Positions 1 through 7,907 of a stretch of DNA of 64,000 bases are shown here, piece by piece. Location: NCBI GenBank assembly GCA_026418295.1, contig JAOABP010000001.1:124001-188000 (forward strand). Reading direction: 5' to 3'. A model generated the notes under the pieces. That model was given only the letters and a program-made list of their open reading frames with translations. It ran no database searches and was not told the origin of the DNA. Origin of the DNA: Caldifarciminota bacterium. Its GTDB lineage: Bacteria; Hydrothermota; Tepidihabitantia; Tepidihabitantales; Tepidihabitantaceae. Made by a program: the position numbers and the translations under genes. The first letter of the stretch is position 1. Every line of letters begins with the position of its first letter.

Positions 1-323
1 GTTGAGCCGAGTATGATGCCCAGTCCGATGCCGGCAAGCACGAGCAGTGAGACCGCAGTCTGCCAGAGGAGTTTTGGCAGAAGGGATGCGGGTTTGAGCG
101 CACCAATGCGGGCAAGGGTGCGGGCGGTAAAGTAGGGCGGAATTTCCGGCACGGTTACCGACCGGAGCAGTCTGTGCTCCGACTGGAGCAGTTCATACTC
201 CTGCCGGCACCCGGCACACTCTGCCAGGTGACGGTTTACCGCCTCCTGCTCTGGTCCGGACAGTTCGCGGTCCAGATGCCGGGACAGGAGTTTAAGCACC
301 TTTGAGCATTTCATCGTCTTCAT
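1..323 (-). CDS. Anti-sigma factor with zf-HC2 (ZAS) domain, C-terminus cut by window edge
   Basis: This is a membrane-anchored anti-sigma factor that would hold the neighbouring ECF sigma factor inactive. Translating from the ATG at 323 gives a short basic start (MKTMKCSKVLKLL). Around residues 27-34 follows the zinc-binding anti-sigma motif HxxxCxxC (HLAECAGC). A hydrophobic segment (TAVSLLVLAGIGLGIIL) lies near the window edge and should be the transmembrane helix. An AGGGG site lies nine bases before the ATG; a second ATG at 314 is possible. The start is 39 bases downstream of the sigma gene, the usual sigma/anti-sigma operon order. The periplasmic part lies outside the window, so the sensed signal cannot be read. 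ZAS motifs are often redox-sensitive, which fits the thioredoxin-like gene upstream. Confidence 0.85.
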   Translation of the reverse strand, partial: MKTMKCSKVLKLLSRHLDRELSGPEQEAVNRHLAECAGCRQEYELLQSEHRLLRSVTVPEIPPYFTARTLARIGALKPASLLPKLLWQTAVSLLVLAGIGLGIILGS

Positions 324-362
324 TTATTTAGACCCCTGTGGTTGTTCTTTCCTGCGGTGATT

Positions 363-920
363 TCACAAAAGCCCCCTCTGCCGGGCAGGTTCTAGCAGGG
401 TCTTGAGCCGGGTCCGGGCACGGACCAGAAGGGAGTCCACCGCCCGGACCGATCTGCCCATCAGCCGGGCGATTTCATTGTAACTTAAATTTTCATACAC
501 CTTCAGCACGAGCGCGGTCCGCTGGTCCGGCGGGAGCTGAAGCAGTGCCTGCTGAACCAGTTCTTCCTGCTGGCGCCGGTGATAGTCCGCCTCCGGTTCA
601 GTTGCCGGATCCGCGGGCTGGAGTTCGCTCAGCTCTTCGGTTTTCCGGGTCCGGGTTCTGAAATTGAGGGTCAGGTTAATGGCAATCTGGTAGAGCCAGG
701 TTTTGAAGCTGCTTCTGCCTTTGAAGCCCGCAAGCTTCTGCCAGGCGCGGACAAACGCCTGCTGGCACAGCTCCTCGGCATCAGCCGGATTCTGAACCAT
801 CCGGTAGATAAAGGCGTAAAGACCCTGCTGGTGACGCCGGACCAGCTGTTCATAGGCGGTCAGGTTACCCTGCTGCGCCCGCAGAACCAGCTGTTCATCA
901 TTCAGTTCTGTTTCCGGCAC
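363..920 (-). CDS. ECF (sigma-70 family, group 4) RNA polymerase sigma factor
   Basis: This sigma factor directs RNA polymerase to an alternative promoter set. The 185 residues contain region 2 at about 20-85 (YEQLVRRHQQGLYAFIYRM, then NPADAEELCQQAFVRAW) and region 4 at about 120-175 (LPPDQRTALVLKVYENLSYNEIA with a helix-turn-helix). The domain order and length are typical of RpoE-like factors. The start is a GTG at 920; no in-frame ATG precedes it and no clear ribosome site is seen, so the N-terminus is uncertain by a few residues. It lies 32 bases after the disulfide oxidoreductase gene and 39 bases before the anti-sigma gene, so the three probably form one operon. The regulon is not visible. 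Confidence 0.92.
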   Translation of the reverse strand: MPETELNDEQLVLRAQQGNLTAYEQLVRRHQQGLYAFIYRMVQNPADAEELCQQAFVRAWQKLAGFKGRSSFKTWLYQIAINLTLNFRTRTRKTEELSELQPADPATEPEADYHRRQQEELVQQALLQLPPDQRTALVLKVYENLSYNEIARLMGRSVRAVDSLLVRARTRLKTLLEPARQRGLL

Positions 921-952
921 CGGCGTATTAATTAGACCCGGCAGCCGGCAGA

Positions 953-1603
953 TTACTGCGGTCCGCCGGCAAATTTCAGCAGTTCGGCAAGAAACCGGTC
1001 TTCGGGCAGTGCACCTTCAAGGTGGTGCAGACCGTTGATGACCGTTTTCGGCACCGCACTGACCTGATAGTAGTTTGCCAGCACCGGGAACTCCTGGGCA
1101 TCAATTGCGGAGGCGGTGATGTTTTCATTTTCCATGGCGAAACGGTGCGCCAGACCCGCCATCATCGGACAGTAGGGGCAGGTCAGGGTAACAAAGACAT
1201 CAATCTTGACCGGGCTGGTGATCGTCTGCAGTTTTTCCCGGGTCTGGGGTTTGAGTCCGCTGTTTCTTCTGCCGGCAAGCTGGAGTGCATTGAGTAAAGT
1301 GGTGAACTCATAACCTGCCGGGATGCCGTAGAACCGGATGCCGTAGTCCTTTTCCCCTTCCACCACCAGTGCGGGCACCCGCTCAATCCGGTATTTCTCC
1401 ACCGCCTCCTTGTCCTGCTGGAAGTCGTGGACCGAAAGCGTAATCTTGTCTGAAAGCCCGGCAATTTCCTCTGCCAGCTGGCGGTTTTCCCGGCAGAACT
1501 GGCACTCCATCTCCTGGGTGAAGACCAGGAGTTTTACCGGGTGCTCAAGATTGTTAAGTATCTGCTGTGCCTGAATTCTGACCGCTTCGTTGAGCAGTGA
1601 CAT
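953..1603 (-). CDS. Protein disulfide oxidoreductase (PDO), two thioredoxin folds
   Basis: This is a glutaredoxin-like protein disulfide oxidoreductase that forms or isomerises disulfides in the cytoplasm. Its 216 residues hold two thioredoxin-fold units, each with a CxxC site: CQFC near residue 35 and CPYC near residue 143. Each unit also has the cis-proline segment that follows (ERVPAL and SAVPKT). PDOs of this two-unit form are characteristic of thermophilic archaea and bacteria that stabilise cytoplasmic proteins with disulfides, so the gene hints at thermophily. AAAGGAGG precedes the ATG at 1603, and a TATAAT hexamer lies just upstream of that. The gene is followed closely by an ECF sigma/ZAS anti-sigma pair, which suggests a redox-stress link (inference). 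Confidence 0.88.
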   Translation of the reverse strand: MSLLNEAVRIQAQQILNNLEHPVKLLVFTQEMECQFCRENRQLAEEIAGLSDKITLSVHDFQQDKEAVEKYRIERVPALVVEGEKDYGIRFYGIPAGYEFTTLLNALQLAGRRNSGLKPQTREKLQTITSPVKIDVFVTLTCPYCPMMAGLAHRFAMENENITASAIDAQEFPVLANYYQVSAVPKTVINGLHHLEGALPEDRFLAELLKFAGGPQ

Positions 1604-1633
1604 AAACCTCCTTTATTATATTAGACCGGCAAA

Positions 1634-4588
1634 TCACCGGTAAGGGGTTCTGGAATTAACGCAAATCACCCGGCGGACCGCGGTGCCGGTATCGGTGGCA
1701 AGCAGCAGGAAGTAGGTGCCGGAGGGCAGGGGTCGGCCGGAGTCGGCGGTCAGGTTCCACAAAAGCCGGTGATTGCCGGCGGGCTGAAGCTGGTTGACCA
1801 GGGTCCTGACCTTCTGTCCGGCAGGGTTGTAAACCGCAAGCCGGACTTGAGCGGTCCGGGGCAGAACATAGGAGATTGCGGTCTGAAGGCGGGGATGGGA
1901 AGGTTGAACTGAGAGCCGGGGTGCGGCAGGAATTGACGGATGAGCCGGGCTGGTGACACCAGTCATTAGCCGGTAGCTGACAGTCTGATAATTGAGCTGA
2001 GCCTGATTTGTCCGGGTCCGGGTGCGGAGCTGAAGCCAGCTGTATTCGTTCGGGGTCGGGATTTCAGTGCCGGGCATAAAATCCTGCCAGGGGGTCCAGC
2101 TGATTACGCCGGCATCGTCAAACCGGGCAATTCCGGTGCCGGAGTCCGGACCGGCGCTGGTGAGCCAGAGGTCAAGGAAGCCGGTATTTGTCAGGGGTGC
2201 AATTGAGCCCGATTCAAACCGCCAGTCAAATGTGCCCCAAAGCGGGGTGACAAGACTGCAGACCTGAACCGGTATCCCGCCGGTCCGGCTGGGGTAGAGG
2301 TTGAGCCGGATGTTTGCCGGACCGGCATTTTCACCTCTGACCCAGGAGTAAACTGTCAGGTCACCGGAGTCGGCGGGCAGGGGATAACGCTCCTCAATGC
2401 TGGTGATGATGGTGCCGGTGCCGGCGGGCCGGCGCTGGGCAAGGGAGCGCTGGCCGCGGCGGGCAAGCGGGTCATAGAACTCATCCGGCTGATTGAGCAG
2501 CCACATCGTTGCCCCTTCATCTTCCATATTGCCGAACCAGATCAGGTCTCTGCCGAGCCGGAACTGCCAGTCTGCTGCCGGGCTGATGCTTGTGAGCCGG
2601 CTGATATCGGCATTTGCGTCCAGGCGCAGGGGTGGGGAGACAAACCAGCCGGAATCGGGCAGAACCGGGGTGGAAGTTGTGAGTTCTGAGGTGTAGCGGT
2701 TGAGGTTGCCGGTATCCAGGATTACGGTGGCAAGCACCGATTCCCGGTTGACAATCACATAAGTGCCGAGTTCCCTTGACAGCCGCGCAAGGTGACGCAG
2801 GATCGCAATTCCCAGTTCACCGGTTGCGGGCGTGGGCAGATAGTCATCAATAAAGACCGGGATGAGGAGAAAGTGCCGGAACCCCTGTTCATCGAGCCGG
2901 GTATGGAGAATCACGGTGGGGTAGGTCTCCGGATACTCCTGGTCAAAGGCGAAGTTGCCGAGCGAATGGGCGATTACCTTTCCCTGATAAACCTCAATCC
3001 CCTGCAGGATGTGGGGATGGTGGCAGACAATCAGGTCGGCACCGTTGTCAATGATGCGGTGACGCAGGGTACGGGCGTTGTCCTGTGGTCTTTCTGCCCG
3101 GGGCGAGAACCATTCATCATCTGCTCCGAAACCGGGTGTCTCCTGATACTCCTCACCCGCATGGAGCTGGACGATGACGAAGTCGGCAACCTGACGGGTG
3201 CGGGCGATTGTGTGAAAAATCCGCCAGCTGTCCTGCTCGGCAAAACCGGGCTTGTTGTAGCCGGCGTTGAGAAAGGGCTGGTAGTTGTCATACTGCCCGG
3301 TCCGGTCGCTGAAGGCAAGAAATCCCAGATTAACCCCGGATTTGACGATGAAGGCGGGCTGGAACGCCTGGTAGATGTCCTCACCGGCACCGCAGCTGAT
3401 TATCCCGGAGGAGTCCAGAACCTGACGGGTCTGAAGCAGACCCTCCAGACCGTAGTCCAGAATGTGGTTGTTTGCCAGTGAGACGAGGTCAATCCCGGCA
3501 TAACTGAGACCTCGGACATTGGATGGCCTACCGCGGAAAATAATCGGCTTGGTCGGATGCGGGGTGCCGCGGTCAGTCAGCGGGCATTCCAGATTGGCAA
3601 CGGTGAGGTCGGCGCTGTCTGCGAGCAGGTGCCGGATCCGGGCAAAGACACCCTCAGGTCCGAGTGTATCAATGATACCGCCGGGCTGTTCGTATCTGCG
3701 GGCAAGCATGATGTCACCCGCAAAGTTCAGTTTCAGGGGCAGGCGGGACGGTCCGGGTTCAATCCGGACCCGGGTTGTGTCCCGTGCCCATCTGCCGGTG
3801 GAGTCGCTGACCTGACAGAGCACGGTGAACAGGTGGTCGTCGCGGATGATGTAGGTGTGCAGCGGGCAGGAGTCCTGACTGGTGGAGTCGTCGCCAAAGG
3901 ACCAGAAGAAGCGATGGTATCGTGAGTCCGGGTCAGTGACCCGCGAATAAAACTGAACCGTGACACTCCAGGTGCCATCGCCATTTTTTGTTCCGGACCG
4001 GAGTTCGTGCCAGATTTCCAGCTCCGGTGCTGCCGGCAGGTCCGGAGTGATGTTGAGGATGTCGTCAAAGAGCACACTGCCGGTCCGGCTGCTGTCGTGG
4101 TCATTGACAAATACCAGACCGCTGATGGTGGCAAGCCGGCCGAACCGGGCAAGCCAGTCTTCCCCCACGGGCAGAAGATACCGATTCCAGGTGCGGACCG
4201 GGAAGGCACCCTGATAAACGGTGCTCCAGCGGGCGGGGTCAACCTTTTCCCGGCCGGCAAGGGCGTAAACCAGGGTTTCGCCCTCACCGATCAGGCCGAA
4301 GCCCTGAATTTCGCCGACCGCTTCAATGCAGGCGGCAACCGCAAGCACCGTGCCGGTGTCAAGGGTAAAGGGGGAAACCGGTTCAATCTTCCAGGTGTTG
4401 CCGATCAGCTTCAGGCTGAAGTGTGAACCCTGATGGGTATTAGAGGAATCCAGGAGCCAGAGGTCGGGGTCCTGGTCCTCGCCCGGAAAGGAGTAAAGTT
4501 CAACTGCACCTGATTCAAAGTTTTCAACCGTATCGGCACAGGCGGGCGGGCTGACAGTTACCAGCAGAAAAAGGAGCAGTCCGTTCAT
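1634..4588 (-). CDS. Secreted CapA/PGA_cap-type metallophosphoesterase with PKD and FlgD-like sorting domain
   Basis: This is a large exported enzyme of 984 residues. A signal peptide covers about residues 1-18 (cleavage near ACAD). Residues of roughly 20-190 look like a carbohydrate-binding beta sandwich, and a PKD-like segment follows at about 195-280 (FFWSFGDDS). The CapA-type metallophosphatase domain spans about 285-600, with the metal-site motifs NFAGDIML, ANLECPL, SLANNHILDYG, CHHPHIL and SLGNFAFD. A second beta-sandwich region follows, and the last 80 residues are an FlgD-like domain (YNPAGQKVRTLV, LPSGTYFLLLA). CapA-family proteins act in poly-gamma-glutamate or capsule synthesis, but the large exported form here could act on another phosphoester. 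No ribosome site is seen; a good promoter lies at 4607-4634. Confidence 0.87.
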   Translation of the reverse strand: MNGLLLFLLVTVSPPACADTVENFESGAVELYSFPGEDQDPDLWLLDSSNTHQGSHFSLKLIGNTWKIEPVSPFTLDTGTVLAVAACIEAVGEIQGFGLIGEGETLVYALAGREKVDPARWSTVYQGAFPVRTWNRYLLPVGEDWLARFGRLATISGLVFVNDHDSSRTGSVLFDDILNITPDLPAAPELEIWHELRSGTKNGDGTWSVTVQFYSRVTDPDSRYHRFFWSFGDDSTSQDSCPLHTYIIRDDHLFTVLCQVSDSTGRWARDTTRVRIEPGPSRLPLKLNFAGDIMLARRYEQPGGIIDTLGPEGVFARIRHLLADSADLTVANLECPLTDRGTPHPTKPIIFRGRPSNVRGLSYAGIDLVSLANNHILDYGLEGLLQTRQVLDSSGIISCGAGEDIYQAFQPAFIVKSGVNLGFLAFSDRTGQYDNYQPFLNAGYNKPGFAEQDSWRIFHTIARTRQVADFVIVQLHAGEEYQETPGFGADDEWFSPRAERPQDNARTLRHRIIDNGADLIVCHHPHILQGIEVYQGKVIAHSLGNFAFDQEYPETYPTVILHTRLDEQGFRHFLLIPVFIDDYLPTPATGELGIAILRHLARLSRELGTYVIVNRESVLATVILDTGNLNRYTSELTTSTPVLPDSGWFVSPPLRLDANADISRLTSISPAADWQFRLGRDLIWFGNMEDEGATMWLLNQPDEFYDPLARRGQRSLAQRRPAGTGTIITSIEERYPLPADSGDLTVYSWVRGENAGPANIRLNLYPSRTGGIPVQVCSLVTPLWGTFDWRFESGSIAPLTNTGFLDLWLTSAGPDSGTGIARFDDAGVISWTPWQDFMPGTEIPTPNEYSWLQLRTRTRTNQAQLNYQTVSYRLMTGVTSPAHPSIPAAPRLSVQPSHPRLQTAISYVLPRTAQVRLAVYNPAGQKVRTLVNQLQPAGNHRLLWNLTADSGRPLPSGTYFLLLATDTGTAVRRVICVNSRTPYR

Positions 4589-4606
4589 GATGGGTCCGCA
4601 GGATTA

Positions 4607-4634
4607 ATTCTATCCGGACGGGGGTGCGGGTCAA
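4607..4634 (-). promoter_or_regulatory. Sigma-70-type promoter for the CapA-like gene
   Basis: On the minus strand TTGACC (4634-4629) and TAGAAT (4612-4607) are separated by 16 bases. It faces away from the ftcD promoter at 4659-4686, so the two genes share a compact divergent control region. Confidence 0.6.
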
Positions 4635-4658
4635 ACTTCAGTCGCGGTCCAGCCCGAT

Positions 4659-4686
4659 TTGACAGTTTGAGTCTGCCGGCTATGAT
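4659..4686 (+). promoter_or_regulatory. Sigma-70-type promoter for ftcD
   Basis: TTGACA at 4659-4664 and TATGAT at 4681-4686 with a 16-base spacer, about 37 bases before the ftcD ATG. The AAGGAG ribosome site lies between the promoter and the start. Confidence 0.75.
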
Positions 4687-4723
4687 TGAAGAAAACCATT
4701 TTCAGCTTTAAAGGAGCAGAGAA

Positions 4724-6238
4724 ATGAGAAGAATCATTGAATGCGTTCCCAATTTCAGTGAGGGCCGGCGGCCTGAGGTTATTGAACAGATTGTCAGCAG
4801 TATCAGGTCTGTGACCGGCGTGACGCTGCTGGATCAGGAGATGAATGCGGACCACAACCGGGCGGTGATCAGCTTTGTCGGCGAGCCCGAGGCGGTGCTG
4901 GAGGCGGCGTTCCGGGCAACCAAGACCGCATCGGAACTGATTGATCTGACCAAACACCAGGGTGAGCATCCGCGGATCGGTGCCACTGATGTTATTCCAT
5001 TTGTACCGATTTCCGGTGTGACCCAGGCGGAGTGCATTGAGCTGGCAAAGCGGCTGGGTAAACGGATTGCCGATGAACTGGGGATTCCGGTTTACCTCTA
5101 TGAACTGGCAGCGACCAGGCCGGACCGGCAGGACCTGGCGAACATCCGGCAGGGTGAGTTTGAGGGGTTGCGGGAGGCGATCCGGACCGATCCGGACCGG
5201 GCACCGGACTTCGGCCGGCCCGAGCTGCATCCGACCGCCGGTGCAACCGTGGTCGGGGTACGGGCACCGCTGATTGCCTACAATATCAACCTTTCCACTC
5301 CGGATGTGAAGATTGCCGAGAAGATCGCCAAGGCGATCCGGTTCCGCTCCGGCGGGTTCCGCTATGTCAAGGCGCTGGGTTTTGAGCTCAAGGAGAAGAA
5401 CTGTGCCCAGGTGTCGATCAATATGACCGACTATACCAAGACTCCGCTTTACCGGGTGTTCGAGACGGTGAAGCGGGAGGCGCAGCGCTACGGGGTAAAT
5501 GTGGTGGAGTCGGAGATTGTCGGGCTGGTCCCGCAGGCGGCGCTCGTGGACTGCGCCAGGTTCTATCTCCAGCTGAATGAGTTCAAGAAGGAGCAGATTC
5601 TGGAGAACCGGCTGGTGCCGGCTCAGGGTCTGCCTGACTTTCTGAGTGAACTGGCATCTTCCGCACCGGTGCCGGGTGGCGGAACCGCAGCCGCGCTTAA
5701 TGGTGCGATCGGAACTGCGCTGTTCACGATGGTGGCGAGCCTGACGATCGGCAAGAAGGGTTACGAGGAGTTTGAGGAGGAGCTGAAGGTGGTGAAAGAC
5801 CGGCTGATTCCCCTGCGCGAGCGGTTTATCAGTCTGATGGATGAGGATGCGGAGTCGTTCAAGGCGGTAATGCAGGCATACAAGCTGCCGAAGATGACCG
5901 AGGCTGAACGCCAGGAGCGGGAGCAGGCGGTGAGTGAGGCGCTGAAAAAGGCGGCCGAAGTGCCGCTCCGGACGATGAGGCTGGCGCTGGATGTGCTGAA
6001 ACTGGCAAAACCGGTCGTAGAATACGGCAATAAGAATTCAATCAGTGATGCCGGGGTGGCAACGCTTAATCTTGATGCTGCTTTCCGGGGTGCCCGGCTC
6101 AATGTGCTGATCAACCTCGGAGGGATCAAGGACCGGGATTTTGTTGCCGGCATGCAGGAGACGCTGGATGAACTGACCTCAGAGCTGGAAGGGCTGGTTA
6201 AAAGTTATCTGGATACGGTTGCCAGAAGGATGAGTTAA
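4724..6238 (+). CDS. ftcD: Bifunctional glutamate formimidoyltransferase / formimidoyl-THF cyclodeaminase
   Basis: The enzyme transfers the formimino group from formiminoglutamate to tetrahydrofolate and then releases ammonia to give methenyl-THF, feeding one-carbon metabolism. Residues 1-300 are the transferase domain: it opens with IIECVPNFSEGR, and His82 in EHPRIGATDVIPF sits where the catalytic histidine of the mammalian enzyme is. Residues of about 308-500 are the cyclodeaminase domain (PVPGGGTAAALNGAIG). The fused 504-residue form is known from animals and some bacteria. AAGGAG precedes the ATG. No histidine-degradation genes lie nearby, so its substrate may come from another route such as purine breakdown (inference). 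A PHP phosphoesterase follows 29 bases later. Confidence 0.95.
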   Translation: MRRIIECVPNFSEGRRPEVIEQIVSSIRSVTGVTLLDQEMNADHNRAVISFVGEPEAVLEAAFRATKTASELIDLTKHQGEHPRIGATDVIPFVPISGVTQAECIELAKRLGKRIADELGIPVYLYELAATRPDRQDLANIRQGEFEGLREAIRTDPDRAPDFGRPELHPTAGATVVGVRAPLIAYNINLSTPDVKIAEKIAKAIRFRSGGFRYVKALGFELKEKNCAQVSINMTDYTKTPLYRVFETVKREAQRYGVNVVESEIVGLVPQAALVDCARFYLQLNEFKKEQILENRLVPAQGLPDFLSELASSAPVPGGGTAAALNGAIGTALFTMVASLTIGKKGYEEFEEELKVVKDRLIPLRERFISLMDEDAESFKAVMQAYKLPKMTEAERQEREQAVSEALKKAAEVPLRTMRLALDVLKLAKPVVEYGNKNSISDAGVATLNLDAAFRGARLNVLINLGGIKDRDFVAGMQETLDELTSELEGLVKSYLDTVARRMS

Positions 6239-6267
6239 CCGGTTATCCGGCGAAAGGCGGTCGGTCA

Positions 6268-7116
6268 TTGAGGGGCAGTCAGCCGGCGGTAGTTGACCTG
6301 CATCTGCATACCATTTTTTCCGATGGCCTGTTTACACCTGAAGAGCTGGTCATCCGGGCAGAGCAGACGGGTTTTACCGCGATTGCGATCACCGATCACG
6401 ATTCGGTTGAGGGGATTGAGCGGGCAAGGGTGCAGGGGAAACGGCTGGGGGTGGAGGTTGTCCCTGGTGTAGAACTCAGCAGTAATGTCAACGGCACTGA
6501 TGTCCATATCCTCGGTTACTATATCGATTACCGGAGTCCTGCGGTGCAGGAGTTCTTTACCCGGGTGCGGGAGTTCCGGCTCCAGCGGGCAGAGCGGATG
6601 GTAAATAAGCTGAATGAACTGGCAGGTGGGCGATGGCGGGTGAGTTTTGAGCGGGTCAAGGAGATTGCCGGTGCGGGTGCGGTCGGCAGACCGCATGTGG
6701 CGCAGGCGCTGGTGGAGGCGGGCGGGGTGGCAAGCATGAGTGAGGCGTTTGAAAAGTATATCGGCTATGACGGTCCGGCATACTTTCCCAAGCTGCGACT
6801 GACCCCAGCAGAGGTGATTGAGCGGATACACCAGGCGGGCGGGCTGGCGGTGATCGCCCATCCGGCAACCTATGGTAATGACGGGCTGGTGTATCTGGTG
6901 ATCGCTGCGGGCGTGGACGGAATCGAGGTCTGGCATCCGGAGCATAATCAACGGGCAGTGGATCATTATCTGGAGCTCGCCCAGAAGAACAGACTGCTGG
7001 TCACGGGCGGTTCCGACTGTCATGGTGGACGCAAGTTTGGACGGGTTTACTTAGGCGACATCCGGCTGCCCTATCAGTATCTGATGGCGCTCAAGCGCCG
7101 GGCGAAGAAATGCTGA
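6268..7116 (+). CDS. PHP-domain phosphoesterase (nucleoside 3',5'-bisphosphate / RNase AM type)
   Basis: This metal-dependent phosphoesterase of 282 residues resembles the TrpH/YciV family, whose members remove the 3' phosphate from 3',5'-bisphosphate nucleotides and trim RNA 5' ends. PHP motifs are present in order: DLHLHTIFSDG (9-19), ITDHDSVEG (about 41-49), PGVELS, HILGYYID, IAHPATYG and GSDCHGG near the C-terminus. These supply the histidine and aspartate ligands of a trinuclear metal site. The start is TTG at 6268 with AAAGGCGG upstream. The gene overlaps the next one by seven bases, so translation is probably coupled. The exact substrate cannot be fixed from the sequence. Confidence 0.9.
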   Translation: MRGSQPAVVDLHLHTIFSDGLFTPEELVIRAEQTGFTAIAITDHDSVEGIERARVQGKRLGVEVVPGVELSSNVNGTDVHILGYYIDYRSPAVQEFFTRVREFRLQRAERMVNKLNELAGGRWRVSFERVKEIAGAGAVGRPHVAQALVEAGGVASMSEAFEKYIGYDGPAYFPKLRLTPAEVIERIHQAGGLAVIAHPATYGNDGLVYLVIAAGVDGIEVWHPEHNQRAVDHYLELAQKNRLLVTGGSDCHGGRKFGRVYLGDIRLPYQYLMALKRRAKKC

Positions 7117-7730
7117 ATCTGCTGCTGGTGCCGTTGCTTCTGGGCCAGCTTCAGCTTGCCCGGCTGAAATACGGCGGTGGTGGTGACTGGTATAATGATC
7201 CGGAGATCATTCCCAATCTGTGCCGGGAGCTTAACCGGCGCACGACGATCCGCTGTCTCACCGATGAGGCGCAGGTGTCACTGCTGGATGAGCGACTTTA
7301 CCAGTATCCGTTTCTCTTTATGACCGGTCATGGCAATATCAGTTTCTCCGAGGAGGAGGTGGCAAGGCTCCGGCGTTATCTGGAGGCGGGCGGATTTCTC
7401 TACGCGGATGATGACTACGGGATGGATGAGTCCTTCCGCCGGGAGCTGAAGAAGGTTTTCCCCAATTCGGAGCTGGTGGAACTGCCGTTTGATCATCCGA
7501 TTTACCACTGCTTTTATGACTTTCCCAGCGGTCTGCCGAAAATCCATGAGCATTATGATGGTCCGCCGAAGGGTTACGGGCTTTACCTCGGCGGCAGGAT
7601 GGTGGTTTTTTATACCTATAACTCCAATATTTCCGATGGCTGGACCGACCGGTATAACGACCCGCTAGAGGTCCGGGAGCAGGCGCTGCGGATGGGGGTC
7701 AACATCATCTGCTATTTCCTGACCCACTGA
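7110..7730 (+). CDS. DUF4159-family protein
   Basis: This is a 206-residue protein of the DUF4159 type. It has a hydrophobic N-terminus (LLLVPLLLGQ) that may be a weak signal peptide, then LARLKYGGGGDWYNDP and a flavodoxin-like segment (PFLFMTGHGNISFSEEE, then GGFLYADDDYGMDESFRREL). The motif order and length fit DUF4159, which is usually found in gene sets with AAA ATPases, DUF58 proteins and von Willebrand proteins. None of those neighbours is present here; instead it overlaps a PHP phosphoesterase gene. The function is unknown. The ATG lies inside the PHP stop region, giving a seven-base overlap. Confidence 0.8.
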   Translation: MLNLLLVPLLLGQLQLARLKYGGGGDWYNDPEIIPNLCRELNRRTTIRCLTDEAQVSLLDERLYQYPFLFMTGHGNISFSEEEVARLRRYLEAGGFLYADDDYGMDESFRRELKKVFPNSELVELPFDHPIYHCFYDFPSGLPKIHEHYDGPPKGYGLYLGGRMVVFYTYNSNISDGWTDRYNDPLEVREQALRMGVNIICYFLTH

Positions 7731-7762
7731 GGGCAGAGGGTTAAGTATTATTTTTTCAAACT

Positions 7763-7771
7763 TGTTATAAT
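7763..7771 (+). promoter_or_regulatory. Extended -10 promoter element upstream of uvrA
   Basis: TGTTATAAT is a perfect extended -10 (TGnTATAAT) with no convincing -35 hexamer at the expected distance. It lies about 135 bases before the preferred uvrA ATG. I saw no LexA-type palindrome in the region, so an SOS link is not supported. Confidence 0.5.
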
Positions 7772-7907
7772 ACCGCTGCCGGATTTTCCCGATCAGTGCT
7801 GGTGCGTAAAGCGGTCCGGTTGATCCGAATTGGAGGATTTGTCGAGCCGGAGGGTTCGGCTAAGCGGGCTTGATTTGGATTGTGGCCGGTTTATACTTTC
7901 AATTCCG

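Noticed and set aside
2792-3481. Plus-strand open frame of 229 codons
   Set aside because: It is antisense to the CapA catalytic domain, which has all its metal motifs.
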